Shown piece after piece: positions 40,949 through 49,219 of a stretch of DNA of 64,000 nt (its first letter is position 1; each line of letters starts with the position of its first letter). Source of the DNA: Hanleya hanleyi (taxonomy: Eukaryota > Mollusca > Polyplacophora > Lepidopleurida > Hanleyidae). Made by a program: the position numbers and the translations under genes. The notes below the pieces were generated by a model that saw only the letters and a program-made list of their open reading frames with translations, was not told where the DNA came from and did no database searches. The DNA lies in the NCBI GenBank assembly GCA_036873755.1, contig JAVTVY010020412.1, positions 17,718 through 81,717 of the forward strand. Reading direction: 5' to 3'.

Positions 40949-41275
40949 ATGGCGGAGATCCAGCCCCATGCGACTCGCGTTTTACAGTATGCCACCGTGG
41001 TGAATTCATTCACGGGTTACCGAGCAGTGGTCCGGTCCATGTTTGCAGATGGCGACGACAATGAGGGACGACGCCAGATCCTGAACGAGTTCACAGAAGC
41101 GGTCCTCCACAGAGTGCACTCGATGGAGAGGCGTGCCATCACTCACCACTACTGCACTATGACAGCCATCCTTGATGCTCGCGCTATGGACCAGGAGCGC
41201 TCACGCCGGAACCAGCGTCGGCTGGTTGGCCTCATACTAGTCTGTGCCCTATTCACCCTGGCGCTGTGGTATTGA
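40949..41275 (+). CDS. Small helical tail-anchored membrane protein
   Basis: The frame encodes 108 aa, with ATG in strong context (gccATGG). Residues 1-88 are helical and charged (FTEAVLHRVHSMERRAITHHYCTMTAI.DARAMDQERSRRNQRR). Residues ~92-108 form a single C-terminal hydrophobic segment (LVGLILVCALFTLALWY) directly after a basic patch. This is tail-anchored topology, usual for proteins inserted in ER or mitochondrial outer membrane. The overall size and plan would fit a Bcl-2/BH3-like or fusion-regulating protein, but I see no diagnostic motif, so the family is unassigned. Element 1 has no counterpart. It occupies the place where element 1 has the CARD gene. Confidence 0.6.
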   Translation: MAEIQPHATRVLQYATVVNSFTGYRAVVRSMFADGDDNEGRRQILNEFTEAVLHRVHSMERRAITHHYCTMTAILDARAMDQERSRRNQRRLVGLILVCALFTLALWY

Positions 41276-41278
41276 CAC

Positions 41279-41286
41279 TATAAATA
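41279..41286 (+). promoter_or_regulatory. TATA box of PC4-like gene A
   Basis: TATAAATA in acTATAAATACGAGggatgagaca, just after the upstream stop and 60 bp before ATG 41,339. The sequence is shared with the promoter at 41,859, indicating that promoter and gene were duplicated together. Confidence 0.6.
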
Positions 41287-41338
41287 CGAGGGATGAGACA
41301 GAGTGTGTGTCATTCTCCCTTCGACATTTAGAGCAAGC

Positions 41339-41833
41339 ATGTCACTACGAGCCATCCTGCCTCTTACACCCAGTGTGGGCTTATACGTCTATCAAGATAA
41401 AGTCATCCTCGTGAAAGACGATGAAGCTATTTACTGGGCGCCCGCTGAGATGCTATCGAATACGGTGACGCTACAGCGTGATGGCTGGACTAAATTTAAA
41501 CGGGTGTTGAGCGGTGAGTTGGACGGAGATCTCATCCACCTGGACAATGCCATCTACGTATAATCCGACCCGCCCGTCCACATACGCCTGGGCCGCTACC
41601 AAGAGCCTACGCGAAGTATCCTCCTAAGCCCCTCTGTGTGGTCAGCCTTGGAGAAAGTAGTGCCTATTGTGGACCAGTTGTTTACACCGGACGACCGATC
41701 ACCCGACCAATTGGCATGGGCTCGTGCTATGGAGGACGCCCTGGCTGAAACCCATGAACAACTACATGAACCCGACGACGATGCCATTGATTACCCCGCT
41801 AGACTCAGTCAGCCCAATGACATGACCACCTGA
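41339..41833 (+). pseudogene. PC4-like module protein A, interrupted by TAA
   Basis: The frame runs 74 codons (SLRAILPL...VTLQRDGWTKFKRVLSGELDGDLIHL), then TAA at 41,561-41,563. It continues without other stops to 41,833 (ILLSPSVWSALEKVVPIVDQL, then an acidic tail). It has two PC4-like strand-plus-W-helix modules, as in the neighbour at 41,906 and in each half of element 1's 6,993 gene. Either a nonsense mutation or an unusual readthrough would explain the break; mutation is simpler. ATG 41,339 is preferred over non-ATG codons upstream. Confidence 0.6.
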
Positions 41834-41858
41834 TCCTTTGATCTCACGGGGTTCTCCC

Positions 41859-41866
41859 TATAAATA
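41859..41866 (+). promoter_or_regulatory. TATA box of PC4-like gene B
   Basis: TATAAATA in ccTATAAATACGAGagacag, 47 bp before ATG 41,906. The core is the same as at 41,279. Confidence 0.6.
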
Positions 41867-41905
41867 CGAGAGACAGTGAAATCTGTTACCATTCACGTAC
41901 TGACC

Positions 41906-42370
41906 ATGACGGAGCATATAGTACTGGCGTATTTCAGCTTGACCCCCGAGGTTTTCCTGCACGTGTATGCGGATAAGGTCGATATCATGGAGGAGGTGGT
42001 GGAAGACACGGACCCTACACAACCGTGCCCGGCTCACATTCGTCTGTCCCGGGAGGGCTGGACCAAATTCAAACGGATGTTGTCTGGTGAACTGGACGGC
42101 GACCTCATCCACTTGTGTCACGATGTGTACATCCGACGCGGCCCTTTCTTTGCTCAATTGGCTCGGCTAGATGGAGGTACAGTGCATTTTACCCTTCACC
42201 CTGATCTATGGTCTGCATTGGAAGAGGCCGTGGTGGATGTGGATGAAGTGCTTATCAAGCGGTCATCAGACGAGTTGGACTGGTCATTGACCATGGCCAC
42301 TGTGGAAGTCCACGAAGAAAATCAGAAAGAAACTCAGGCCCAAGATATACCCGTTATAAATAAACGATAG
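41906..42370 (+). CDS. PC4-like module protein B
   Basis: The frame encodes 154 aa, with ATG 41,906 (gaccATGA). Module 1: a strand FLHVYADKVDIMEEV, then AHIRLSREGWTKFKRMLSG. Module 2: DVYIRRGPFFAQLARLDG, then VHFTLHPDLWSALEEAVVDVDEVL. Both resemble the C-terminal strand-helix unit of the PC4/p15 fold, including the Trp that begins the helix and the Asp/Val-rich end of module 2. Two modules in one chain could form a pseudo-dimer, since PC4 is a dimer. An acidic/Gln-rich tail follows. Probably nuclear and nucleic-acid binding, by fold analogy only. The last codons (INKR) contain the TATA box for integrase. Confidence 0.65.
   Translation: MTEHIVLAYFSLTPEVFLHVYADKVDIMEEVVEDTDPTQPCPAHIRLSREGWTKFKRMLSGELDGDLIHLCHDVYIRRGPFFAQLARLDGGTVHFTLHPDLWSALEEAVVDVDEVLIKRSSDELDWSLTMATVEVHEENQKETQAQDIPVINKR
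42355..42360 (+). promoter_or_regulatory. TATA box inside PC4-like gene B, integrase promoter
   Basis: TATAAA(TAAA) lies within the final codons of the upstream gene, 44 bp before ATG 42,399. Confidence 0.55.
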
Positions 42371-42398
42371 AGCCAGGGTCCATCATCATTTTGTCACC

Positions 42399-43471
42399 AT
42401 GAAGCGCTGGAAGAAGGTGTTGGATAACTTATACTACAGTCCCGACAGTCCGGCAGCCTATAGTGCATTGTCGGCTCTCTATCGAGCGGCCAAACCACAG
42501 GGGATACAACGTGCCCAAGTCCGAGATTGGTTAAGAGGACAAGACACCTATACCTTACATCGATCTGTCCGTCGCCATTTTCTACGGAACCGGGTCATCG
42601 TGGGAGGAATAGATGCCCAGTGGCAAGCGGATTTAGTCGATATGAGCGCCTTTGCCAAACACAACGATGAGAATCGGTATATCTTGACGTGCATCGATAT
42701 CCTATCCAAGTATGCGTGGGTGGTACCCATCCGGACGAAAACGGGGCAAATCTCATAGCGGCGTTCAAAGACATCTTCAAGACCGGGCGCAAACCTTTGT
42801 ATTTGCAAACCGACGAAGGCACGGAATTCCTCAACAGACCGTTCCAAGCCTTTCTCAAGAAACAGAAGGTGCTTTTCTTCCATACGTACAACGAGACCAA
42901 GGCTTCCGTGGTGGAGAGGTTCAACAGGACATTCAAAGGCCGCATGTATAAATATTTCACCTATATGAATACAAGGCGGTACATCGATGTTCTCCCGAAA
43001 CTGGTGAGGGGTTACAATCGAGCCTATCATCGAAGTATAGAGAGAGCCCCCATTACCGTGACCCAACGCAATGAAGCCCAAGTCCGGCGTGTCTTGTACC
43101 CCAGGGCATCGCAGCGAACGACGAAGGCGGTGTACAAGGTCGGGGACCCTGTACGGATCAGTAAAGTCAAGGGCAAGGTCGAGAAAAGTTACTTGCCCAA
43201 GTGGAGCGATGAGCACTTCTTGATTAAACGGCGCCTACCCCGACAGCGGCGAGTCTATGAACTGGAAGATCTCCAAGGGGAAACGTTGCTGGGGACGTTT
43301 TACGAGACGGAATTACAGCCTGTTGTAAAAACACAGCAAGATTACTACACGGTGGAGCAGATTTTGAAAACGGAACGTCGACGTGGCAAACTGTTTCATT
43401 TCGTGAAATGGCAAGGTTGGCCCAGTTCCTTCAATTCCTGGGTCGCGGCCAACCAGGTGAAACGACTATAA
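42399..43471 (+). pseudogene. INT: Polinton integrase with chromodomain, one-base frameshift
   Basis: ATG 42,399 (caccATGAAG) opens a frame of 119 codons covering the N-terminal helical domain (VRDWLRGQDTYTLHR) and the first catalytic Asp (D78 in WQADLVDM). A single base is missing near 42,747 relative to the element 1 copy. The rest is read in another frame to 43,471: LQTDEGTEF (second Asp), KASVVERFNRTFKGR (Glu), an SH3-like region VGDPVRISKVKG, then a chromodomain at the end (YYTVEQIL...LFHFVKWQGWPSSFNSWVA). The lesion differs from those in element 1, so the two integrases were lost independently. Its stop lies inside a TATA box. Confidence 0.9.
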
Positions 43472-43473
43472 AA
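43467..43473 (+). promoter_or_regulatory. TATA box overlapping integrase stop codon
   Basis: TATAAAA contains the TAA stop 43,469-43,471 and lies 48 bp before ATG 43,515. Confidence 0.65.
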
Positions 43474-43514
43474 CCACTGCCGTCCTCCTTCATTCCACGT
43501 CCGACTACAGTGCT

Positions 43515-44078
43515 ATGGACCAACAGCAGCTGCCTCTGAAGACAGCGTCTCGCAAAACGCGCAAAGCGCAAGTGGGCTTTGGGGTGTTATTGCTAACCCT
43601 GCTGAGTGTGTTGTACGGAGGTGTGTTTTACGACGTAGCCTATGTCAGCACGTTACTTAACCAACTGAGAACACCAGGCACCAGCGAAACCGGTCCACAG
43701 AGAGCACCAGTCGTATCGAGCCCAGTCACCACCACACCCCGCGTACAAGCCACGTCGAGCTCTACACCTACACCAAGTACGCCCACTACGTCTGAACACC
43801 TACCGGATTTCATCCCTCACAGTGAACCGACCACCCACGTTGTACTCACCCCCAGCACCATCCCTGAACGTGAACAGACAACGACGACCGATGTTGTACC
43901 CACCACCACTCCAGTTCACTCGTACGAAATTTACAAGAGCGGGTTACCACGACAACGGATACACCTCGAACCATGGACCCTCGGTGGCAGCATCCCTTCA
44001 CCTGCGTCATCGCAGGACCGACGGGCTCCGCCAAAACGCACTTCGTCAGGAAGCTCCTTCAACACGCCGACAGCATGA
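43515..44078 (+). CDS. Membrane protein with Ser/Thr/Pro-rich mucin-like tail
   Basis: The frame encodes 187 aa. A basic N-terminus (RKTRKAQ) is followed by one hydrophobic segment at ~residues 21-45 (VGFGVLLLTLLSVLYGGVFYDVAYV), then ~130 residues dominated by Thr, Ser and Pro, suited to O-glycosylation. The last ~35 codons overlap the ATPase gene start in a different frame (43,973-44,078). The corresponding element 1 protein (8,913) shares the TM block but has a different tail, so the tail evolves fast. A surface or envelope-associated role is inferred. No protease or fusion motifs seen. Confidence 0.6.
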   Translation: MDQQQLPLKTASRKTRKAQVGFGVLLLTLLSVLYGGVFYDVAYVSTLLNQLRTPGTSETGPQRAPVVSSPVTTTPRVQATSSSTPTPSTPTTSEHLPDFIPHSEPTTHVVLTPSTIPEREQTTTTDVVPTTTPVHSYEIYKSGLPRQRIHLEPWTLGGSIPSPASSQDRRAPPKRTSSGSSFNTPTA

Positions 44079-44581
44079 TCACTCCACCCATTGCCAGAGT
44101 CGTGTGGTGTTACGGAGAATGGCAGGAAGCGTGTGCAGCAATGCCCCACATCACGTTCGTGGAAGACCTACCTAACCTGGCCGATTTGGAACCCGACACC
44201 TTGGTGGTTCTGGATGATCTCATGGCGGAGACGGATGCACGGGTCACCCAACTCTTTACCAAAGGCAGCCATCATCGACGGCTCAGCATCATCTACATTG
44301 TGCAGAATCTGTTCAGTAAAAACAAAGAACATCGGAATATCAACTTAAATGCCCACTACCTGGTGGTCTTCAAAAACCCGAGAGATACCACTCAACTGCT
44401 GCACCTGGCGAGACAGATGTATCCCGGCCGCACACCGTTTGCGTTGGAAGCCTTTAAAGATGCCACAACCCCTCAGCACGGGTATATGCTCTTCGACCTC
44501 AAGCAAGCCACCCCCGACCACCTTCGACTACGGACCGGCATCTTTCCCGGAGAGACCCACCACGTGTACATGCAAAAATAA
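43973..44581 (+). CDS. ATP: Packaging ATPase (FtsK/HerA superfamily, A32-like)
   Basis: The frame encodes 202 aa and is intact. Walker A GPTGSAKT at residues 15-22, Walker B LVVLDD at 77-82, and a sensor-type segment IIYIVQNLFSKN at 106-117 with conserved Gln and Asn. The compact length is typical of Polinton ATPases. It would pump the genome into the capsid at a portal or vertex. ATG 43,973 lies in ccATGGAC and matches the element 1 start (MDPRWQHPFTC). It overlaps the upstream membrane gene by 106 nt. An AATAAA at 44,641 follows. Confidence 0.92.
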   Translation: MDPRWQHPFTCVIAGPTGSAKTHFVRKLLQHADSMITPPIARVVWCYGEWQEACAAMPHITFVEDLPNLADLEPDTLVVLDDLMAETDARVTQLFTKGSHHRRLSIIYIVQNLFSKNKEHRNINLNAHYLVVFKNPRDTTQLLHLARQMYPGRTPFALEAFKDATTPQHGYMLFDLKQATPDHLRLRTGIFPGETHHVYMQK

Positions 44582-44640
44582 TGTAAACACATCCACAGTG
44601 GCGCCCCCAGCTGGGGTCTGTGTGTTTGATGATGGGGAAT

Positions 44641-44646
44641 AATAAA
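44641..44646 (+). terminator. Polyadenylation signal after ATPase
   Basis: AATAAA lies ~60 bp after the ATPase stop, before the next promoter at 44,689. Confidence 0.5.
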
Positions 44647-44688
44647 AAGAATGAATACCACAGCAGGGTTGACTTTGTCTGTGAGGTG

Positions 44689-44696
44689 GATAAAAA
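44689..44696 (+). promoter_or_regulatory. TATA-like box before the basic-hydrophobic gene
   Basis: GATAAAAA lies 44 bp before ATG 44,733, the usual spacing in this element. Confidence 0.4.
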
Positions 44697-44732
44697 GGGC
44701 AGAGTTGTGGGTTCTAGCATTAGTTGTACAGG

Positions 44733-45074
44733 ATGTCTGCGCGAGTACGGAAGCACGCTCCGACGCTCCGTGTATTGAAGACGGCCCCACCCGAGTTAGT
44801 CCGAACCATTGTACGCGGTGCGGACCCTGACCTTGTACGCTGTCTGTGCGAGATCGGGTACAACCTGTTAAAAGGCAACGTACCACTGACTCCGGCTCAG
44901 AAGACCAAGTTGGCCAAGCATAAGACAGGTCTCCGAACCCTAGTCCACAAGCGGGTCCCTCAAACACAAACGAAAAAGGTGTTACAGAAAGGCGGCTTTC
45001 TCGGGGCCATCTTAGCACCGTTGGCCGCTTCCGTGTTGGGTCCAGTATTGGGTGGACTCTTCGGCCGACAATGA
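44733..45074 (+). CDS. Basic-hydrophobic conserved Polinton protein
   Basis: The frame encodes 113 aa, with ATG 44,733 (aggATGTCT) as the first ATG after the promoter. The N-terminus is basic (ARVRKHAPTLRVL). Next come LVRTIVRGADPDLVRCLCEIGYNLLKGNVPLTPAQK, a Lys/Thr-rich linker (HKRVPQTQTKKVL), and a glycine/alanine hydrophobic tail (GGFLGAILAPLAASVLGPVLGGLF). Both halves are strongly conserved with 10,154. It is adjacent to, and overlaps by ATGA, the next virion-type gene, so the two are probably co-expressed. The tail could insert in membranes, and the basic part could contact DNA. It may be a core or membrane-lytic component; this is inference. Confidence 0.7.
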   Translation: MSARVRKHAPTLRVLKTAPPELVRTIVRGADPDLVRCLCEIGYNLLKGNVPLTPAQKTKLAKHKTGLRTLVHKRVPQTQTKKVLQKGGFLGAILAPLAASVLGPVLGGLFGRQ

Positions 45075-45862
45075 ACCACACGAAAAAAATGGTCCTCGTC
45101 GAACCACGGTTCCTGCAAAACCTCCAATCACCCTACCCTGTCCCACCTACGGTGAAGACCATAAACAGCCTCGATGGAGAGATGCAACAGATCTTACAGA
45201 GACCGGGGTTAAGCGACAGTGAGAAAGTACAACGGTACAATGAGACGCTTCAACGGTACATGACGTTCATGGACCAATACAAAACCCTGTCTACCCCAGC
45301 AACAGCAGCACCACCACCACCACCACCACCACCACCACCACGTGACAGACCGCTGACCTCAGCACCGCTCCAACAGCCGGGTCAGGTAGCTCCCACAGCC
45401 CCACAGTGGGTGGAAGACGAAGTGCTGAAGAGTGTACCTGCATCGTTCAAGAAACAAGCTGGCCTGGTATTACAACGGATGAAACAGAATCCTAACATGA
45501 CTTGGAATGATAAAGGCGAACTCCTGGTACAGAATCAGGTGGTCCCCGGCACCCACATGACGGATTTAGTGAATGATCTGATGCGTCAACGCAGATCGCA
45601 CACCGATCCTCGAGGATGGGAGGTCTTCGCTCAAGGCTTGAAAGACATGCATGTACCACAGGAATTGGTGGGGAACCCCCACCGCTGGGCCTTTATGCAG
45701 CAAACCCAGCAATTGCCGAGTGGCCCACTACCTTCTTGGGAAGCCGAATGGGAACCGGAGTCACCCCCCAAAACACCACCACAACGGGAACCTTCTTTTC
45801 GCGCCTATAAAAAAAACACCCTTGATCAAGACACCCCACATCTCCAGAGCCGTGACACGTAG
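45071..45862 (+). CDS. Conserved Polinton virion-type protein, C-terminus frameshifted
   Basis: The frame encodes 263 aa, with its start overlapping the upstream stop (ATGA). An N-terminal helical domain (LVEPRFLQNL...LDGEMQQIL...EKVQRYNETLQRYMTFMDQY) and a poly-Pro tract (~residues 78-88) precede the conserved domain: KQNPNMTWNDKGELLV, VPGTHMTDLVNDLMRQR, GWEVFAQGL..MH.PQELVGNP.RW. In the A-run near 45,808 the frame slips: this frame ends at 45,862, while the conserved basic tail (RSKSPRRTRRR) lies in the next frame and ends at 45,923. The likely DNA-binding tail is therefore lost unless a slip occurs at the A8 run. Homolog: 10,520. Confidence 0.7.
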   Translation: MNHTKKMVLVEPRFLQNLQSPYPVPPTVKTINSLDGEMQQILQRPGLSDSEKVQRYNETLQRYMTFMDQYKTLSTPATAAPPPPPPPPPPRDRPLTSAPLQQPGQVAPTAPQWVEDEVLKSVPASFKKQAGLVLQRMKQNPNMTWNDKGELLVQNQVVPGTHMTDLVNDLMRQRRSHTDPRGWEVFAQGLKDMHVPQELVGNPHRWAFMQQTQQLPSGPLPSWEAEWEPESPPKTPPQREPSFRAYKKNTLDQDTPHLQSRDT

Positions 45863-45917
45863 CAAGTCACCGCGACGAACACGACGCCGCACACAACCGC
45901 CCAAGGCCTGGAAGACC

Positions 45918-45925
45918 TATTAAAA
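45918..45925 (+). promoter_or_regulatory. TATA-like box overlapping upstream stop, penton promoter
   Basis: TATTAAAA contains the ancestral stop TAA (45,921-45,923) and lies 39 bp before ATG 45,957. It is excluded from the duplicated unit: the second penton copy has a different leader. Confidence 0.5.
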
Positions 45926-45956
45926 CCAACAGCAGCAGCAGGACAGCTCAGTCGCC

Positions 45957-46745
45957 ATGTTTTACCTGACCCTACCCAGTAACAGTTCGCTGGATGTGTT
46001 TCCTGACAACACCGTGGCCAAGTACGTGACCCAGTTACCGCAACCGTTGCATTTACCTGGACGATGGGAATGTGGCATTGTGGATATCCAATACCCTTAC
46101 TCGTGGTACAACGTGCGAGCCAATGAAGTCTGGTACGAGGTGACCTACGAAGGAAAAGACACCCGACTCACCCTCCCCGAAGGCCAATACGATACTCCCA
46201 AGGAGTTCATCGGTGGGCTGTCAAGACTGTTGCATTATAAGGCTCTACGGCAGGTCACGAATAGTTCAAAACCCATCCAAGCCTATCCCTTCAAGAATCA
46301 TGTGGACTTCGATTACAACGCACACAACGACAAGGCACAGCTTACCGTCACCGCCAAAGCGAGTGTCGTACTGAGCCCTATCCTACAGCAAATGCTGGGT
46401 TTCGATCTACAGACGTTCGCTGGTCCCACCGAACACCATGGCGAGATCCCGATGGATATGAAGTCGGGTATGTACGGACTCTACGTCTACTCGGACGTGG
46501 TGGACAACCACATCGTGGGCGATATCAACACACCTCTGTTACGGGTGGTCCCCATTAAAAATAAGTATGGCGATCAAGTCACCCACAGTTTCACCCACAT
46601 GCTCTACCTGCCTGTACGACAAACCCACATCAACACGATCACGGTGGATATAAGAGATGACACGGGACGACCGGTGGCATTCCAACGCGGGAAAGTGGTG
46701 CTGACACTTCATTTTCGACAAGCACGTGCTCCCCACTTTGTATAA
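45957..46745 (+). CDS. Minor capsid (penton) protein, copy 2a
   Basis: The frame encodes 262 aa with no breaks. Signature FYLTLPSNSSLDVFPDNT, LPGRWECGIVDIQYPYSWYNV, VWYEVTYEGK, and a beta-rich body with conserved MKSGMYGLYVYSDVVDNHIVGDINTPLLRVV. Same length as the element 1 protein and roughly three-quarters identical to it. Expected to form the pentameric vertex via a single jelly roll. It overlaps the next gene by TAATG. Confidence 0.78.
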   Translation: MFYLTLPSNSSLDVFPDNTVAKYVTQLPQPLHLPGRWECGIVDIQYPYSWYNVRANEVWYEVTYEGKDTRLTLPEGQYDTPKEFIGGLSRLLHYKALRQVTNSSKPIQAYPFKNHVDFDYNAHNDKAQLTVTAKASVVLSPILQQMLGFDLQTFAGPTEHHGEIPMDMKSGMYGLYVYSDVVDNHIVGDINTPLLRVVPIKNKYGDQVTHSFTHMLYLPVRQTHINTITVDIRDDTGRPVAFQRGKVVLTLHFRQARAPHFV

Positions 46746-47151
46746 TGAAGGTGCCTTACGAGTGCGATGCACGCAGCTATATGGACTATTATGCCCAACA
46801 GGCCGGGGGTGGCTTTCCGGTGTTTAGTGGTGCACGCATGCAACGTGGACATGGACTGGGGAACATACTCGGGAGCATCGTCAAAACGTTCCTGCCCTTG
46901 GTGACACGTGGGGTGAAAGCAATCGGCAAACAAGCGGTACGCAGTGGACTGGAAGTGGCCGGTGATGTGTTGGGGGTACGGCACCCAAAGAAGCCTTGAA
47001 ACGGCGGGCCAAAGAAGCGGGAGGCGTCTTGGTGGCCAAAGCACGACGCACCGTAGGGAATAAAAGAGCTGCCCCACCGAGACCACGCACTAGTCGACGA
47101 CCGACCCAGCGACGACGCACAACGAAGAAGACCCGGGATATCTTTTCTTAA
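46745..47151 (+). pseudogene. pVI-like minor virion protein, copy 2a, frameshifted
   Basis: Identical to 52,919-53,326 except for one G lost from a G-run at about 46,973, which ends this frame at 46,999 after 84 codons. The intact sequence has an N-terminal YYAQQAGGGFPVFSGARMQRGHGLGN region, an amphipathic helical block and a basic tail. The G-run slip could be a recent mutation or an assembly error. Confidence 0.75.
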
Positions 47152-47154
47152 AAC

Positions 47155-48468
47155 ATGGCCTTGATCCACGCCGAGTCCTGCCCCTCCACCAACAGTGAAT
47201 TTGATTTGTGGACCGTCCCGCCCACACAGACCAGTGCCGAACAAGGATTATGGGTGGAGCATCTTCCGATCTCCAGCATCAACGCAACAGGGCCCATCGA
47301 GTTCACCATCAGTAATGCGGATACGACCTATGTGGATTTAGCCCATACCTACTTGTATGTGAAAGCCAAGGTGGTCAATGGAGATAACACCAGAATCGCC
47401 GACCAAGCAACGGTGGGCCCCACGAATCTCTGGCTGCACTCGATGTTTCAACAGGTGGATGTATTTCTCAGCGACAAACTCATCAGTGACTCGACCAACA
47501 CGTACCCCTATCGAGCCTACATCGAGACGCTGTTGTCGCATGGGCGAGAGGCTAAAAAATCTCAACTGACAGCCGCTTTATTCTACCAGGACAAAGCCGA
47601 GCACATGGGCGCAGAGAACGACAATACGGGATATAGCAAACGGAAGGCTTTGACCGCGAACGGCGTCTCGGTGGATATGATCGGTCGACTGCACGCAGAC
47701 ATGTTCATGCAAGACCGGTACCTCTTGAACAAGGTCCCCATCAAAATCCGACTGATACGGGCGCCTCCGACCTTCGCCTTGATGGCCACTAACGTAGAGG
47801 CGCATGTAGCTGCCTATAAGATTGTCATCGAAGACGCAGTCCTGTATGTCCGAAAAGTGAAACCGAATCCAGCCGTTCAATTGGGACACATGAAAGCCTT
47901 GGAAACAAAACCAGCCCAGTACCCTATCCGACGTGTGCAAACCAAAGTGTTCTCTGTGTCTGCTGGAAATACGACCGCCAACAAAGACAACCTGTTCCTG
48001 GGGGAACTACCCAAGCGATTGATCCTGGCCTGTGTGGAAAATACCAGTTTCAGTGGAGCCTACCCAGAGAATCCGTTTGACTTTAAACATTTCGGCATCA
48101 ATTTTGTGGCCCTGCATGTGGATGGACAACAGGTGCCAGCCACGGCCTTAACCCCGAACTTTGGGCGCGCGAATTTCATTCGAGCCTATCAGAGCCTGTT
48201 TACAGCCACCGGTCAAATCAACCAAGACGAAGGGAATTTCATCAGTCGGGAGGACTACGGGAACGGATACACGTTGTTCTGTTTCGATCTGACCCCCACC
48301 TTAGAGAACGACCATCAGCTGGCCCTGGCCAAGCAAGGCAATTTACGGTTGGAAATCCACTTTCAACGAGCCCTCCGGAGCACCGTCAATGTGATCTGCT
48401 ACGCCGAGTTTGACAACATCATTCAAGTGGACAAGGCGCGCAACGTGCTGTGTGACTTCTCCACCTAA
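47155..48468 (+). CDS. MCP: Major capsid protein (double jelly roll), copy 2a
   Basis: The frame encodes 437 aa and is intact. N-terminus ESCPSTNSEFDLWTVPPTQT, then YVDLAHTYLYVKAKVV, NLWLHSMFQQVDVFLSDKLI and YRAYIETLLSHG (first jelly roll), RLHADMFMQDRYLLNKVPI at the mid-protein, and TLENDHQLALAKQGNLRL...NVICYAEFDNII at the end of the second. Typical length for Polinton/adintovirus MCP. It would trimerise into pseudo-hexameric capsomers of an icosahedral particle. Differs from copy 2b at about five residues. Compared with element 1 it retains the 97 residues missing there. Confidence 0.92.
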   Translation: MALIHAESCPSTNSEFDLWTVPPTQTSAEQGLWVEHLPISSINATGPIEFTISNADTTYVDLAHTYLYVKAKVVNGDNTRIADQATVGPTNLWLHSMFQQVDVFLSDKLISDSTNTYPYRAYIETLLSHGREAKKSQLTAALFYQDKAEHMGAENDNTGYSKRKALTANGVSVDMIGRLHADMFMQDRYLLNKVPIKIRLIRAPPTFALMATNVEAHVAAYKIVIEDAVLYVRKVKPNPAVQLGHMKALETKPAQYPIRRVQTKVFSVSAGNTTANKDNLFLGELPKRLILACVENTSFSGAYPENPFDFKHFGINFVALHVDGQQVPATALTPNFGRANFIRAYQSLFTATGQINQDEGNFISREDYGNGYTLFCFDLTPTLENDHQLALAKQGNLRLEIHFQRALRSTVNVICYAEFDNIIQVDKARNVLCDFST

Positions 48469-48469
48469 C

Positions 48470-48973
48470 ATGGATTCAGAGCAGATAACCACCGTGCTGG
48501 AGAATGACCCAGAGACACGTAGGGTCTTTCAAGGGGTGTTCGCCCGAGATGTGTTTCCATTAGACCGTGTGTATCCTGCTGCTTACGTTCTCAACACGGA
48601 TCCGATGGAGCGATCCGGTGAACACTGGGTGGCCGTGTACTTGACAGAACAGCAGGGGGAATACTTTGACCCGTACGGCCTGCCACCCCTCCATCCCGAT
48701 TTAACAGACTTCATGGATCAAGGCACAGAGACGTGGTGTTGGAACAGTCAAACGTTGCAAAGCCTGACCAGTGGCGTGTGCGGACAATATTGCTTGTTTT
48801 ACCTGTACCATCGATGCCGGGGAAGACCCTTATCTACCATCGTACAGATGTTTGACGAGTACCCCAGGCCGAGGACCGCGATGTACTCGTCTATGACTGG
48901 GCCGCCCATCATTTCAATGTACAAGCCCCGTTCTGGGCTTAAGTTAATGACAAGCCCCTTGTTCTGGGCTTAA
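48470..48973 (+). pseudogene. PRO: Adenain-type protease, copy 2a, C-terminal frameshift
   Basis: Starts at ATG 48,470, just after the MCP stop. Catalytic residues H52 (GEHWVAVY), D67 (EYFDPYG) and C108 (CGQYC) are present. One base is missing at about 48,866, so the last ~27 residues are replaced by an unrelated tail (after FDEYP) that runs into the downstream repeat. Copy 2b at 54,645 is intact. The active site precedes the break, but the C-terminal strand region is lost, so activity is doubtful. Confidence 0.82.
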
Positions 48974-49070
48974 GTTTACAAGCCCCTTGTTCTGGGCTTC
49001 AGTTAATTACAAGCCCCTTGTTCTGGGCTTCAGTTAATTACAAGCCCTTGTGCTAGGCTTGAGTTTTCAC
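48920..49070 (+). repeat. Hairpin-forming ~31-bp repeats after protease 2a
   Basis: About five copies of acaagccccttgttctgggcttcagttaatt. Each contains the inverted words aagccc and gggctt and could form a small stem-loop in the 3' UTR. The repeat intrudes on the protease coding end. The second unit carries a similar block at 55,105-55,270 with a different copy arrangement. Confidence 0.75.
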
Positions 49071-49101
49071 GTGGTTGTTCTCACGTTGTTGTTGTTCACT
49101 G

Positions 49102-49107
49102 AATAAA
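49102..49107 (+). terminator. Polyadenylation signal after protease 2a
   Basis: AATAAA after a tgttgttgttcact stretch. The same signal is at 55,308 in unit 2. Confidence 0.5.
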
Positions 49108-49219
49108 AAAAATGAGATCTCACCAAAAAACCCTGTCTTGTGTGTTTTATTCCTAATGCATCAATGCCCAATGTGGAGATTCAGTCAAACTGAAATCAGT
49201 GGTGTAGGATGGGGCCAAA

